Assembly: GCA_025929595.1 (NCBI GenBank)
Contig: JAICQA010000067.1
Span: forward strand, 1-10,106
Source: Xanthobacteraceae bacterium
GTDB taxonomy: Bacteria; Pseudomonadota; Alphaproteobacteria; Rhizobiales; Xanthobacteraceae
DNA: 10,106 nt
Direction of reading: 5' to 3'
Part shown: piece after piece, positions 1 through 7,477 of the stretch
Layout of the letters: each line of letters opens with the position of its first letter
How positions within the stretch are numbered: position 1 is the first letter of the stretch
Program-made: the position numbers and the translations under genes
Notes under the pieces: model-generated
Told to the model about the DNA's origin: nothing
What the model saw: only the letters and a program-made list of their open reading frames with translations
Database searches by the model: none

Positions 1-439
1 CACCGGTCACACCATCGCCTTCGAGTCCGTCGATGGCCCGCCACGCCCGGTCTTCGACCGGCTGGTCGCCGCGCTCGGGACCGAGGCGGAGCGCCGCCAG
101 TTACCCGTCGTGACCCACACCGCGCCGTCGACCTATCGCGTGCGCGCCTATCTCGCGACCTATATTGAGAAGAAGAAAAAGCGCGCGACCTTGACCTGGG
201 CCTGGGAGGTGTTCGACACGCGTGAAAACCGCGCCTTCCGGCTGGCGGGCGAAGAAGCGCTTGGTGCGCCGAAGGCCGATGTCTGGGGCCAGCTCGACGA
301 CGCGGTGCTGCTCAAGATCGCCCGTCAAGGCTTTGACGAGCTGTCCGCTCGCATTGGCAGCGCGCTCCCGGCCACTCCATCACCCGAAGAGAAGCCCGCC
401 CCCGCCGGCCCGGCCGTCGCCTTCACCAATACGCAATAA
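1..439 (+). CDS. Hypothetical protein, 3' end only (5' end outside window)
   Basis: The reading frame is open from the left edge (first full codon at base 2) to a TAA at 437-439 and gives 145 residues with no internal stop. A GTG at 110 could be read as a start, but the coding pattern continues upstream of it, so I treat the gene as truncated by the window. The fragment contains a compact alpha/beta-looking stretch with a Lys-rich run (KKKKR) followed by TLTWAWEVFDTRENRAFRL and ends in a Pro/Ala-rich tail (about residues 120-145), which looks disordered. The 'WEVFDTRENR' part resembles what is seen in periplasmic or lipoprotein-like proteins that process a small beta domain, but the N-terminus that would show a signal peptide is missing. 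I do not recognise the family and assign no function. It is followed by a 119-base gap before prs. Confidence 0.75.
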   Translation, partial: TGHTIAFESVDGPPRPVFDRLVAALGTEAERRQLPVVTHTAPSTYRVRAYLATYIEKKKKRATLTWAWEVFDTRENRAFRLAGEEALGAPKADVWGQLDDAVLLKIARQGFDELSARIGSALPATPSPEEKPAPAGPAVAFTNTQ

Positions 440-466
440 TGCCGCGGGACTGGCCGTTTCCGCGTA

Positions 467-495
467 TTTACACTCTCCGGCCGCGCCGCTAGTTC
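467..495 (+). promoter_or_regulatory. Possible promoter for prs (weak)
   Basis: TTTACA at 467-472 is followed after 17 bases by TAGTTC at 490-495. The -35 element is close to consensus and the spacing is ideal, but the -10 element is poor. It lies in the only gap upstream of prs, 63 bases before the start codon. Its placement is an inference from sequence alone. Confidence 0.25.
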
Positions 496-558
496 ATTCC
501 CACGCCCGGCACGGAGTACGGCCGATCCCAAGGCGAATATTCGATCAGGGACAAACTT

Positions 559-1515
<957 letters not shown>

Positions 1516-1521
1516 TCCGCG

Positions 1522-2574
1522 ATGAACTTCGCGAGCGACAATTCCACCATCGTCGCCCCGGAGATCTTGGATGCCGTCGCCGGGGTCAATTCCGGCTTCG
1601 CCCTCGCCTACGGCAATGACGACCTGACCAGGACGCTTGAGCGCCGCATGTCGGAAATGTTCGAGCGCGAGGTGGCGACATTCCTCGTCGCCACCGGCAC
1701 CGCGGCGAACGCGCTCGCCATCGCGCATTGCTGCCAGCCGTGGAGCGCCGTGCTCTGCCACGAAGCCTCGCACCTGATCACCGACGAGGCCGGCGCGCCG
1801 GAGTTCTTCGGCGGCGGCGTGAAGCTCATCGGCATGCCCGGCGAGAACGGAAAGTTCACGCCCGAGACGCTCATCGACATGATAGGTCGCGGGCGTGGCG
1901 TTCCGCATAGCGTGATTCCGGCGGTTGTGTCGCTCAGCCAGTCCACCGAGTTCGGCACCGTCTATCGAAACGAAGAGGTGCGCGCGCTCGCCGAAGCCGC
2001 ACACGCGCGCGGCTTGGCGGTCCACATGGACGGCGCGCGCCTCGCCAATGCCGTCGCCCATAACAACGGCTCGCTCGCCGACGCGACGTGGAAAGCGGGC
2101 GTCGATGTACTGTCCTTCGGCGCCACGAAATGCGGCGCCCTCGCCGCTGAGGCCGTGATCTTCTTCGATCCACCGCGCGCGGCCGGCATGGCCTCGCGCC
2201 GCAAGCGCGGCGGCCAGCTCTTTTCCAAGCACCGCTTCTTCGCGGCACAGTTCCTCGCCTGGTTCGAAAGCGATCTTTGGCTTCGCCTTGCGCGTCACGC
2301 CAACAACGCCGCGTCGAAACTCGCCGACGGCCTTCGCGCCGCGGGCTTGCCGCCGGTGTGGACGGTCGAAGCGAATGAGGTGTTCGTGCAACTGCCTGCC
2401 GCTGCCGACGCGCGCCTTCGTGCGGCCGGCGCCGCCTACGTGTCGTGGCCGCAGGAGTTCCTGCCGCATGGAACCGTTGCGCTCCCGCAACACAAACTCA
2501 TTCGTTTGGTCACGTCGTTCGCAACGAGCGACGCCGACATCGAAAAATTCGTGATGCTCGCGCGCGGAACTTGA
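1522..2574 (+). CDS. ltaE: Low-specificity L-threonine aldolase (PLP-dependent beta-eliminating lyase family)
   Basis: The 350-residue protein belongs to the fold type I PLP enzymes that cleave L-threonine or L-allo-threonine to glycine and acetaldehyde. It begins MNFASDN, the typical start of this family, and carries the substrate/PLP-binding ATGTAAN stretch (57-63), a conserved His-Glu-Ala-Ser-His segment (80-84), HMDGAR (168-173, with the PLP-ring Asp170) and FGATKCGA (199-206), in which Lys203 is the expected Schiff-base lysine. The 'SFGxTK' form is that of the Pseudomonas-type enzymes rather than E. coli LtaE, so the symbol names the family, not strict orthology. The length matches (about 335-350). 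The ATG lies six bases after the prs stop with no clear Shine-Dalgarno sequence, suggesting translational coupling. Exact substrate preference cannot be read from sequence; phenylserine aldolase activity is a known alternative in this family. Confidence 0.9.
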   Translation: MNFASDNSTIVAPEILDAVAGVNSGFALAYGNDDLTRTLERRMSEMFEREVATFLVATGTAANALAIAHCCQPWSAVLCHEASHLITDEAGAPEFFGGGVKLIGMPGENGKFTPETLIDMIGRGRGVPHSVIPAVVSLSQSTEFGTVYRNEEVRALAEAAHARGLAVHMDGARLANAVAHNNGSLADATWKAGVDVLSFGATKCGALAAEAVIFFDPPRAAGMASRRKRGGQLFSKHRFFAAQFLAWFESDLWLRLARHANNAASKLADGLRAAGLPPVWTVEANEVFVQLPAAADARLRAAGAAYVSWPQEFLPHGTVALPQHKLIRLVTSFATSDADIEKFVMLARGT

Positions 2575-2668
2575 AAATTCTGAGCGGCTGTTAACCTTTC
2601 GCCATCATCGCTCCACGATTGCGTGCCATCCGGACCGTTCCGCCGCCCCATTTCGAACCGCGATCCTC

Positions 2669-3382
2669 ATGCGCTTCTTCAACCTTGTCTTGCTTGTCGC
2701 CGCCGCGGCCGCGACCCCTGCGTTCGCGCAATCCGTATTCGTCACATTCGGCGGGGAACCTGCCGGCGCACAGAACTCCGACCTGGAGATGGAGCCGGAT
2801 TACAGCGCGCTCGCCACGATGTTCCCCGACGGCCTGCCAAGCCTGCTGAGCCCGCAGTCCTATGCGACCGCCTACAAGATGCCGGGCCATTTGCAGCCGC
2901 CGAAGGATCCAAAGCTGCCGACGAAAGTCAGCTATGCCGACGGCGCGCTGAAGTGGGACGTCAACAGCAACGTGACGACGAACAAGACCGCCACGTCGGT
3001 TATTCCTGTCCCGCCCGATCCGAAAACCGTGGGCGCCGCCGGCGGTAGCGGCGAGTTGAAGGGCGAAGTGCGCTACGCCGCCGATCAATGGGAATTTTAT
3101 AGCGTGCAGCGTTTCGGCACCAGCCAAGCCGACGGCTCCGTGCCGACCTTCAGTGACGCAACCGTGCTGGGCAGTCTCTACAAACTCCCGGACTCGATGG
3201 CGGGCGGAAAGATCGGCGCCAGCCTCGAGCTGAATTCCGCCGACGAACGCAAGGCGCGTGTCGAGTACCGCCGCCCGATCGGCCCGGCCGAAGGCTACAT
3301 CAGCGCCGAGCAAACCTTTCCGCCGGTGCCCGTCGAGGAGCCGCCTGCCGCCATCCGCGCCGGCGTCAATCGGAAGTTCTGA
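2669..3382 (+). CDS. Exported protein of unknown function, cysteine-free, C-terminal Phe
   Basis: The 237-residue product starts with a classical Sec signal peptide: MRFF n-region, a Leu/Val/Ala-rich core (residues 6-15) and an AFA|Q cleavage site after residue 20. The mature part has no cysteine. Residues about 60-125 are Pro/Lys-rich (LQPPKDPKLPTK, IPVPPDP) and look extended. The C-terminal half (about 129-216) shows several short alternating segments that could be beta strands (GELKGEVRYAADQWEFYSVQ, GKIGASLELNS, KARVEYRRP), and the chain ends in AGVNRKF with a terminal Phe. An extended linker, amphipathic strands and a terminal aromatic residue would suit a periplasmic or outer-membrane-associated protein, but there are too few clear strands to call a porin. 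I do not recognise a named domain. The start was chosen because it gives the intact signal peptide; the Shine-Dalgarno sequence is weak. The gene is followed by a palindromic repeat. Confidence 0.85.
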   Translation: MRFFNLVLLVAAAAATPAFAQSVFVTFGGEPAGAQNSDLEMEPDYSALATMFPDGLPSLLSPQSYATAYKMPGHLQPPKDPKLPTKVSYADGALKWDVNSNVTTNKTATSVIPVPPDPKTVGAAGGSGELKGEVRYAADQWEFYSVQRFGTSQADGSVPTFSDATVLGSLYKLPDSMAGGKIGASLELNSADERKARVEYRRPIGPAEGYISAEQTFPPVPVEEPPAAIRAGVNRKF

Positions 3383-3390
3383 GACTTTCG

Positions 3391-3452
3391 CCTCATCCTT
3401 CGAGATGCCCTCCTGCGGGCTTTCGTCCGCCGGAGGGCTCCTCAGGACGAGG
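3391..3452. repeat. Palindromic intergenic repeat, copy 1 (Rhizobiales type)
   Basis: The outer arms CCTCATCCT (3391-3399) and AGGACGAGG (3444-3452) pair with one mismatch. A second internal stem pairs GCCCTCC (3407-3413) with GGAGGGC (3432-3438) and continues inward with GCGG/CCGC around a GCTTTCGT loop. The ends CCTCATCCTTCGAGA and (reverse complement) CCTCGTCCTGAGGAG are the hallmark of an intergenic repeat I know to be widespread in Bradyrhizobium, Rhodopseudomonas and relatives. It starts eight bases after the stop of the exported-protein gene. It may act as a transcription attenuator or mRNA-stabilising hairpin, which is an inference. Confidence 0.8.
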
Positions 3453-3465
3453 GCGATGTAGTATC

Positions 3466-3520
3466 GCGTCCTCACCCTGAGGAGCGAGGCGAAGCCGAGC
3501 GTCTCGAAGGGTGAGGACGC
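3466..3520. repeat. Palindromic intergenic repeat, copy 2, inverted relative to copy 1
   Basis: A perfect 13-base inverted repeat, GCGTCCTCACCCT (3466-3478) and AGGGTGAGGACGC (3508-3520), encloses a smaller GGC-GAA-GCC hairpin (3488-3496). The ends CCTCACCCTGAGGAG (3470-3484) and TCTCGAAGGGTGAGG (3502-3516) match copy 1 in the opposite orientation: 14 of 15 positions agree for the TTCGAGA-side arm and 13 of 15 for the GAGGAG-side arm, while the centre has diverged. The element ends 12 bases before the FkbM start codon; the AGGA at 3521-3524, directly after the hairpin, is the likely ribosome binding site. Confidence 0.85.
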
Positions 3521-3532
3521 AGGACGCACCCG

Positions 3533-4387
3533 ATGGCCATCGTCAGCTACGCGCAGAACTTCGAGGACGTGATGCTGGCCCGCTGCTTCCCCGGCCAGCG
3601 CGGCTTCTATGTCGATGTCGGCGCAAACGACCCTGACATCGACAACCTCACGCGCCATTTCTACGAGCGCGGCTGGCGCGGCATCAATATCGAGCCGCTC
3701 GCCTCGAACTTCGCGCGCCTGAAGAAGCGCCGCACGCGCGATCTCAACCTGCACCTCGCCGCCGGCGAGCATGACGGCTCGATCACCTTCTACGAGGTCG
3801 GCAAGTGGCACGGCTACTCGACCACCGACGAAGGCATCGCCGCGCAGCATCGCAAGGACGGACTGCGCGTGATCGAGCACAAGACGCCCATGCGCCGTCT
3901 CGCTTCGGTGCTCGACGAGCATGCGAAGGGCAAGACCGTCGACTTTCTCAGCATCGACGTCGAGGGCGCGGAACTTTCGGTGCTTGCCGGCGCCGATTTC
4001 AGGCGTCATCGCCCGAAGATTATCCTCGCGGAGTCGCGCCTGCCGGTGACGGTCAACATGGTGGACCGCTTCTTCGAAGTACCCGACCGGACTGCGGACT
4101 ATGCCGCCTTTCTCGCGCCGCTCGGCTACAGCCTCGTCTATCGTGACGGCCTCAATGCCTTCTTCGTGGCCGACGAGCATGCTTCGCTGGCGCGGCACTT
4201 CGACTACCCGCCCGGCATCGCCGACCGGCTGACCCATGCGGCTTCGGTCCGGCCCTGCGAGGAAAAGGTCGCCAAGCTGCGGCGGGAGCTGGCGGCGCTG
4301 CGGAGCAAGGGCCGGTCGCCGGGGATTAAGCGCCGCACGACCACCCGCGCCGGCGCGCGGCCGAAGGCCAGGAAGCGCCGGAAATAG
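3533..4387 (+). CDS. FkbM-family SAM-dependent methyltransferase
   Basis: This 284-residue protein has the FkbM methyltransferase domain (about residues 22-215). Visible motifs are GFYVDVGANDP (24-34, SAM-binding motif I with the family's VDVGAN core), GINIEP (50-55, the acidic residue at the end of strand 2 that binds the SAM ribose) and VDFLSIDVEGAELSVLAG (136-153, the highly conserved SIDVEGAE motif). FkbM enzymes usually O-methylate sugars or polyketide/glycan hydroxyls, often within polysaccharide clusters. No glycosyltransferase or export gene is visible here, so the substrate is unknown. An unusual feature is the tail after residue 243: a short coiled-coil-like segment (EEKVAKLRRELAALRSKG) followed by about 24 residues dominated by Arg/Lys. 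This could bind nucleic acid or membrane, or be disordered. The likely Shine-Dalgarno sequence AGGA (3521-3524) abuts the upstream repeat. A hairpin overlaps the stop codon. Confidence 0.9.
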   Translation: MAIVSYAQNFEDVMLARCFPGQRGFYVDVGANDPDIDNLTRHFYERGWRGINIEPLASNFARLKKRRTRDLNLHLAAGEHDGSITFYEVGKWHGYSTTDEGIAAQHRKDGLRVIEHKTPMRRLASVLDEHAKGKTVDFLSIDVEGAELSVLAGADFRRHRPKIILAESRLPVTVNMVDRFFEVPDRTADYAAFLAPLGYSLVYRDGLNAFFVADEHASLARHFDYPPGIADRLTHAASVRPCEEKVAKLRRELAALRSKGRSPGIKRRTTTRAGARPKARKRRK

Positions 4388-4409
4388 CGGCTGGGCGCCG
4401 CTTTCCGGC
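4377..4409 (+). terminator. Hairpin overlapping the FkbM stop codon, likely terminator
   Basis: GCCGGAAA (4377-4384) plus GCGGC (4387-4391) pairs with GCCGC (4397-4401) plus TTTCCGGC (4402-4409). This gives a 13-bp stem with a 2-base bulge and a 5-base TGGGC loop. The TAG stop lies at the bulge. The downstream T-run is short (CATTTG), so it may terminate inefficiently or act with a protein factor. It ends four bases before the -35 box of the rplY promoter and would insulate that operon. Confidence 0.55.
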
Positions 4410-4412
4410 CAT

Positions 4413-4441
4413 TTGCCACATTTCCGCGGTGCGGCTATAGA
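4413..4441 (+). promoter_or_regulatory. Sigma70-like promoter for the rplY-pth-ychF operon
   Basis: TTGCCA (4413-4418) and TATAGA (4436-4441) are separated by exactly 17 bases. Both hexamers match the housekeeping consensus in four or five of six positions. The start of transcription would be expected near 4448, giving a leader of about 55 bases before the rplY ATG. It is the best-looking promoter in the window and sits in the right gap. The call is from sequence only. Confidence 0.6.
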
Positions 4442-4502
4442 GACGCGCCCGCGGCCTTCCGCACCCCTGGAGGCGCGCCGCGGCCATCACAAGGAATCGG
4501 AA

Positions 4503-5249
4503 ATGACGACTACTGCCCAAGAGATGAAGGCGACCGCGCGTCCTCAGGTCGGCAAGGGGGCCGCCCGCGCAACTCGCCGCACCGGCCAAGTGCCCGGTGT
4601 GATTTATGGCGACAAGAAGCCCCCGCTTGCGATTTCGCTCGATGCCGCCGAGGTCAACAAGCGCATCTATGCCGGCCACTTTCTCACCACGGTCTATGAG
4701 CTCGACGTCGACGGCCAGAAGCACCGCGTCATTCCGCGTGCCTTCCAGCTCGACCCGGTGAAGGACAAGCCGGTGCACGTGGACTTTCAGCGGCTCGCAC
4801 CGGGCGCCACCATCCGCGTGCATGTGCCGGTGCGCTTCGTCAATCACGACGCCTCGCCCGGTCTCAAGCGCGGCGGCACGCTCAACATCGTGCGTCACAC
4901 GGTCGAGCTTTATTGCCCGGCCGAGCACATTCCGGAGAACATCATCGCGGACCTCACGGGCATCGAGATCGCGCACTCGTTGCATATATCGGCGATCAAG
5001 CTGCCTGAAGGCAGCCGTCCGGTCATTCGCGAACGCGACTTCACCGTCGCCACCGTCGTCTCCTCCTCGGGCTATCTCGAAGAGCAGGCAGCGGCGAAGG
5101 CGAAGGCCGAGGCCGATGCAGCCGCGGCAGCAGCCGCGACGGCAGCGGGTCCGGTGGCCGAAGGCGCACCCGGCGCCGCGCCGGTGGAAGGTGCCGCTCC
5201 TGCCGAAGGCGCCGCCCCGGCCGGCGACGCCAAGGCGAAGAAGGAATAA
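4503..5249 (+). CDS. rplY: 50S ribosomal protein L25 / general stress protein Ctc, long form
   Basis: The 248-residue protein binds 5S rRNA in the large ribosomal subunit. Residues about 5-95 form the L25 5S-binding domain (GKGAARATRRTGQVPGVIYG at 17-36, then PLAISLDAAEVNK, and HVDFQRL at 92-98). Residues about 100-188 form the second all-beta TL5/CTC domain (VPVRFVNHDASPGLKRGG, ENIIADLTGIEI, SLHISAIKLPEG). This two-domain layout is the CTC/TL5 form, unlike the single-domain E. coli L25. The last 55 residues are an Ala/Glu/Lys stretch followed by GAAPxEG-type near-repeats and a Lys-rich end, typical of alphaproteobacterial members and probably disordered. The start at 4503 is preceded by AAGGA (4491-4495) at a good distance. 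The frame stays open further upstream into the FkbM gene, but nothing there resembles L25. The stop is 30 bases before pth. Confidence 0.96.
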   Translation: MTTTAQEMKATARPQVGKGAARATRRTGQVPGVIYGDKKPPLAISLDAAEVNKRIYAGHFLTTVYELDVDGQKHRVIPRAFQLDPVKDKPVHVDFQRLAPGATIRVHVPVRFVNHDASPGLKRGGTLNIVRHTVELYCPAEHIPENIIADLTGIEIAHSLHISAIKLPEGSRPVIRERDFTVATVVSSSGYLEEQAAAKAKAEADAAAAAAATAAGPVAEGAPGAAPVEGAAPAEGAAPAGDAKAKKE

Positions 5250-5279
5250 CGCGCAACCGCGCGGCCGCGGAGGCTGCCC

Positions 5280-5888
5280 ATGCTCCTGTTCGCGGGGCTC
5301 GGCAATCCGGGGCCGCGCCACGCCGCCAACCGGCACAATGTCGGCTTTCTCGCCGTCGATGCGATTCACCGCCGCCACCGCTTCGGGCCGTGGCGGCGGC
5401 GCTTTCAGGGCGAGACATCCGAAGGCCAGCTCGGCGGCGAGCGCGTCCTTTTGCTCAAGCCCATGACCTTCATGAATGAATCCGGCCGCTCGGTCTCCGA
5501 AGCGCTCAACTTCTTCAAGATCGAGATCGGCAACCTCACGGTGTTTCACGATGAGATCGACCTCGCCGCGATGAAGCTGCGCGTGAAAAGAGGCGGCGGC
5601 ATCGCGGGACATAACGGCCTGCGCTCGATCAGCGCCCATTGCGGCAACGAGTACTGGCGCGTGCGGATCGGCGTCGGCCATCCCGGGGTTCCCGAACTCG
5701 TTCACTCCCATGTGCTGAACGATTTCGCGAAGGACGAGATGGGCTGGGTCGACACGATCATCGACACGATCGCCGAAGACGCCGAGCTGCTCGTCACCGG
5801 ACGCGCCGAGCAGTTTCAGAACCGTATTCATGTTGCTTTGCGCGCTAAGGGCTTCAACGAGCCGCCCGCCTCCCCGGCCGAAGACTGA
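5280..5888 (+). CDS. pth: Peptidyl-tRNA hydrolase
   Basis: The 202-residue cytosolic esterase releases peptides from peptidyl-tRNA that has dropped off ribosomes, recycling tRNA. The family residues are all present: GLGNPG (6-11, with Asn9), NRHNVGF (17-23, with the catalytic His19), KPMTFMNESG (60-69, with Asn66), HDEIDL (90-95, with Asp91) and GHNGLRSI (110-117, with Asn112). The length is close to the 190-200 usual for bacterial Pth, with a short extra Pro-rich C-terminus (EPPASPAED). GGAGG at 5269-5273 is a strong Shine-Dalgarno sequence six bases before the ATG. It sits directly between rplY and ychF, a common and functionally coherent arrangement of translation-related genes. Confidence 0.97.
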   Translation: MLLFAGLGNPGPRHAANRHNVGFLAVDAIHRRHRFGPWRRRFQGETSEGQLGGERVLLLKPMTFMNESGRSVSEALNFFKIEIGNLTVFHDEIDLAAMKLRVKRGGGIAGHNGLRSISAHCGNEYWRVRIGVGHPGVPELVHSHVLNDFAKDEMGWVDTIIDTIAEDAELLVTGRAEQFQNRIHVALRAKGFNEPPASPAED

Positions 5889-5903
5889 ACAAACGGAAGA
5901 ACA

Positions 5904-7001
5904 ATGGGATTCAAGTGCGGCATCGTCGGGCTGCCGAATGTCGGCAAATCGACCCTCTTCAACGCGCTGACGCAGACCGCGCTCGCGCAGGCAGCGAATT
6001 ATCCGTTCTGCACGATCGAGCCGAACGTGGGCGAAGTCGCCGTGCCCGATCCGCGGCTCACCAGGCTCGCCGAGATCGCGAAGTCCGCCGAGGTCGTGCC
6101 GACCAAAATCACCTTCGTGGATATCGCCGGCCTCGTTCGCGGCGCGTCGAAGGGAGAAGGTCTCGGCAACCAGTTCCTCGCCAATATCCGCGAAGTGGAC
6201 GCGATCGCCCATGTGGTGCGCTGCTTCGAGGACGGCGACGTGACGCATGTCGAGGGCGGCGTCGATCCGATCCGCGACATCGAGACCATCGAAACCGAGC
6301 TCATGCTCTCCGACCTCGAAAGCCTCGAAAAGCGCATCGATCCGCTGGAAAAGAAAGTGCGTGGCGGCGACAAGGATTCCGCGCCGTCGCTCGACCTGAT
6401 GAAGCGGGCGTTGACGCTCCTCACCGAGGGCAAGCCCGCTCGCGCGCTCGAACGCAAGCCCGAAGAAGAGCGCGACTTCCAGATGCTCGGCCTCCTCACG
6501 TCGAAACCGGTGCTGTATGTTTGCAACGTGGACGAAGGCTCTGCCGGCCACGGCAACGAATTCTCGACGCGTGTCGAAGCGCGCGCCAGGACGGAAGGTG
6601 CAGTCAGCACGATCATCTCCGCCAAGATCGAAGCCGAGATCGCACTGCTCCCGCTCGGCGAGCGCAAGGAGTTTCTCGAAACCGTCGGCCTGAGGGAGCC
6701 CGGCCTCGATCGCATGATCCGGGCGGGCTACGAACTCCTTGGTCTGGTTACGTATTTTACCGCCGGGCCGAAGGAAGCCCGCGCCTGGACCGTGACGACC
6801 GGCATGCGCGCCCCACAGGCGGCGGGCGTCATTCACACCGATTTCGAGAAGGGCTTCATCCGCGCCGAGACGATTTCCTACGACGACTATGTCACGCGGA
6901 ACGGTGAAGCGGGCGCGCGCGACGCCGGCAAGCTGCGGCTCGAAGGCAAGGAATACGTGGTGCAGGACGGCGACGTCATGCACTTCCGTTTCGCGAACTG
7001 A
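5904..7001 (+). CDS. ychF: Redox-regulated ribosome-binding ATPase YchF (OLA1 family)
   Basis: This 365-residue P-loop NTPase binds ribosomes and preferentially hydrolyses ATP. The G domain shows the Walker A motif GLPNVGKST (9-17), the switch region ANYPFCTIEPNVG (31-43), and the G3 motif VDIAGLVRGASKGEGLGNQFL (72-92). NVDE (208-211) stands where GTPases have NKxD, the change linked to ATP preference in this family. SAKIEAEI (239-246) follows as the G5-like motif. A helical, charged insertion with coiled-coil character fills about 130-195. The C-terminal TGS domain begins near LVTYFTAGPKEARAWT (281-296) and ends with the typical DGDVMHFRFAN. The length (363-365) is standard. The start has CGGAAGA at 5894-5900, and the gene follows pth by 15 bases. 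Confidence 0.97.
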   Translation: MGFKCGIVGLPNVGKSTLFNALTQTALAQAANYPFCTIEPNVGEVAVPDPRLTRLAEIAKSAEVVPTKITFVDIAGLVRGASKGEGLGNQFLANIREVDAIAHVVRCFEDGDVTHVEGGVDPIRDIETIETELMLSDLESLEKRIDPLEKKVRGGDKDSAPSLDLMKRALTLLTEGKPARALERKPEEERDFQMLGLLTSKPVLYVCNVDEGSAGHGNEFSTRVEARARTEGAVSTIISAKIEAEIALLPLGERKEFLETVGLREPGLDRMIRAGYELLGLVTYFTAGPKEARAWTVTTGMRAPQAAGVIHTDFEKGFIRAETISYDDYVTRNGEAGARDAGKLRLEGKEYVVQDGDVMHFRFAN

Positions 7002-7009
7002 GACTGCAC

Positions 7010-7477
7010 ATGGACAAGCTCCATTACGAGGATTTTGTCGAAGGCTCGACCCATAGCTTCGGCCCGCGCACGATGACACGCGACGAGATCGTTGCCTATG
7101 CGCGCGAATTCGACTCGCAGCCCATGCATCTCGACGACGAGGCGGCAAAAGACTCGCTCCTCGGCGGTCTCTCTGCCTCGGGATGGCACACCTGCTGCTT
7201 CATGTTCCGGATGCTCTACGACAATCTGATCAGCAAGAGCGCATCGCTCGGCTCGCCCGGCATCGAAGAAACGAAATGGCTCAGGCCTGTGCGCCCCGAC
7301 ATTCCGCTGACGCTTCACGTGGACATCCTCGACAAGCGCGCGTCGAAGAGCCGCCCCGAGATGGGGCTCGTGCGCATGCGCGCGCAGTTGCGCGGCACGG
7401 ACGGCGTGCCGGTCGTCGATCAGACCAGCACGCTCCTGATCGGCGTGCGCGAGCCGCGAGAGGCGGCCGCGCGATGA
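7010..7477 (+). CDS. MaoC-type hot-dog dehydratase family protein (first of a tandem pair)
   Basis: The 155-residue protein has the single hot-dog fold of MaoC/(R)-specific enoyl-CoA hydratases. The key element is FDSQPMHLDDEAA (34-46), carrying the Asp35/His40 pair that acts as catalytic base in the R-hydratase family, followed by GGLSASGWHT (52-61). The C-terminal half contains the strand pattern ETKWLRPVRPDIPLTLHVDILDKR (87-110), common in this family. Known members hydrate trans-2-enoyl-CoA, dehydrate beta-hydroxyacyl-CoA, or act on acyl intermediates in amino acid or glyoxylate-type pathways; nothing here fixes the substrate. It begins eight bases after the ychF stop without a clear Shine-Dalgarno sequence, and its stop overlaps the start of its paralogue by four bases (ATGA). 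The pair may work as a heterodimer. Confidence 0.9.
   Translation: MDKLHYEDFVEGSTHSFGPRTMTRDEIVAYAREFDSQPMHLDDEAAKDSLLGGLSASGWHTCCFMFRMLYDNLISKSASLGSPGIEETKWLRPVRPDIPLTLHVDILDKRASKSRPEMGLVRMRAQLRGTDGVPVVDQTSTLLIGVREPREAAAR

Noticed and set aside
443..463. CGCGG/CCGCG hairpin after the first gene as a terminator
   Set aside because: Only a 5-bp stem with a 12-base loop and no proper T-run; likely chance in GC-rich sequence.
2571..2591. TTGAAA ... TAACCT as a promoter for the exported-protein gene
   Set aside because: The spacing is only 15 bases and the -10 is poor; the evidence is too weak to annotate.
3391..3520. CRISPR-like or insertion-sequence origin of the repeated elements
   Set aside because: There are only two inverted copies with no regular spacers, no transposase and no target duplication seen; they fit the known palindromic intergenic repeat type.
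2591..4237. A 548-codon open frame on the - strand across the exported protein, repeat and FkbM genes
   Set aside because: It runs through an intergenic palindromic repeat and antisense to an FkbM enzyme with all motifs; no domain or signal of its own.
4326..7148. A 940-codon open frame on the - strand antisense to rplY, pth and ychF
   Set aside because: Its product is His/Arg/Gly/Glu-rich with no recognisable domain, and it is antisense to three firmly identified genes. Long antisense frames are expected in GC-rich DNA, where the third-position bias removes stop codons from one opposite frame.
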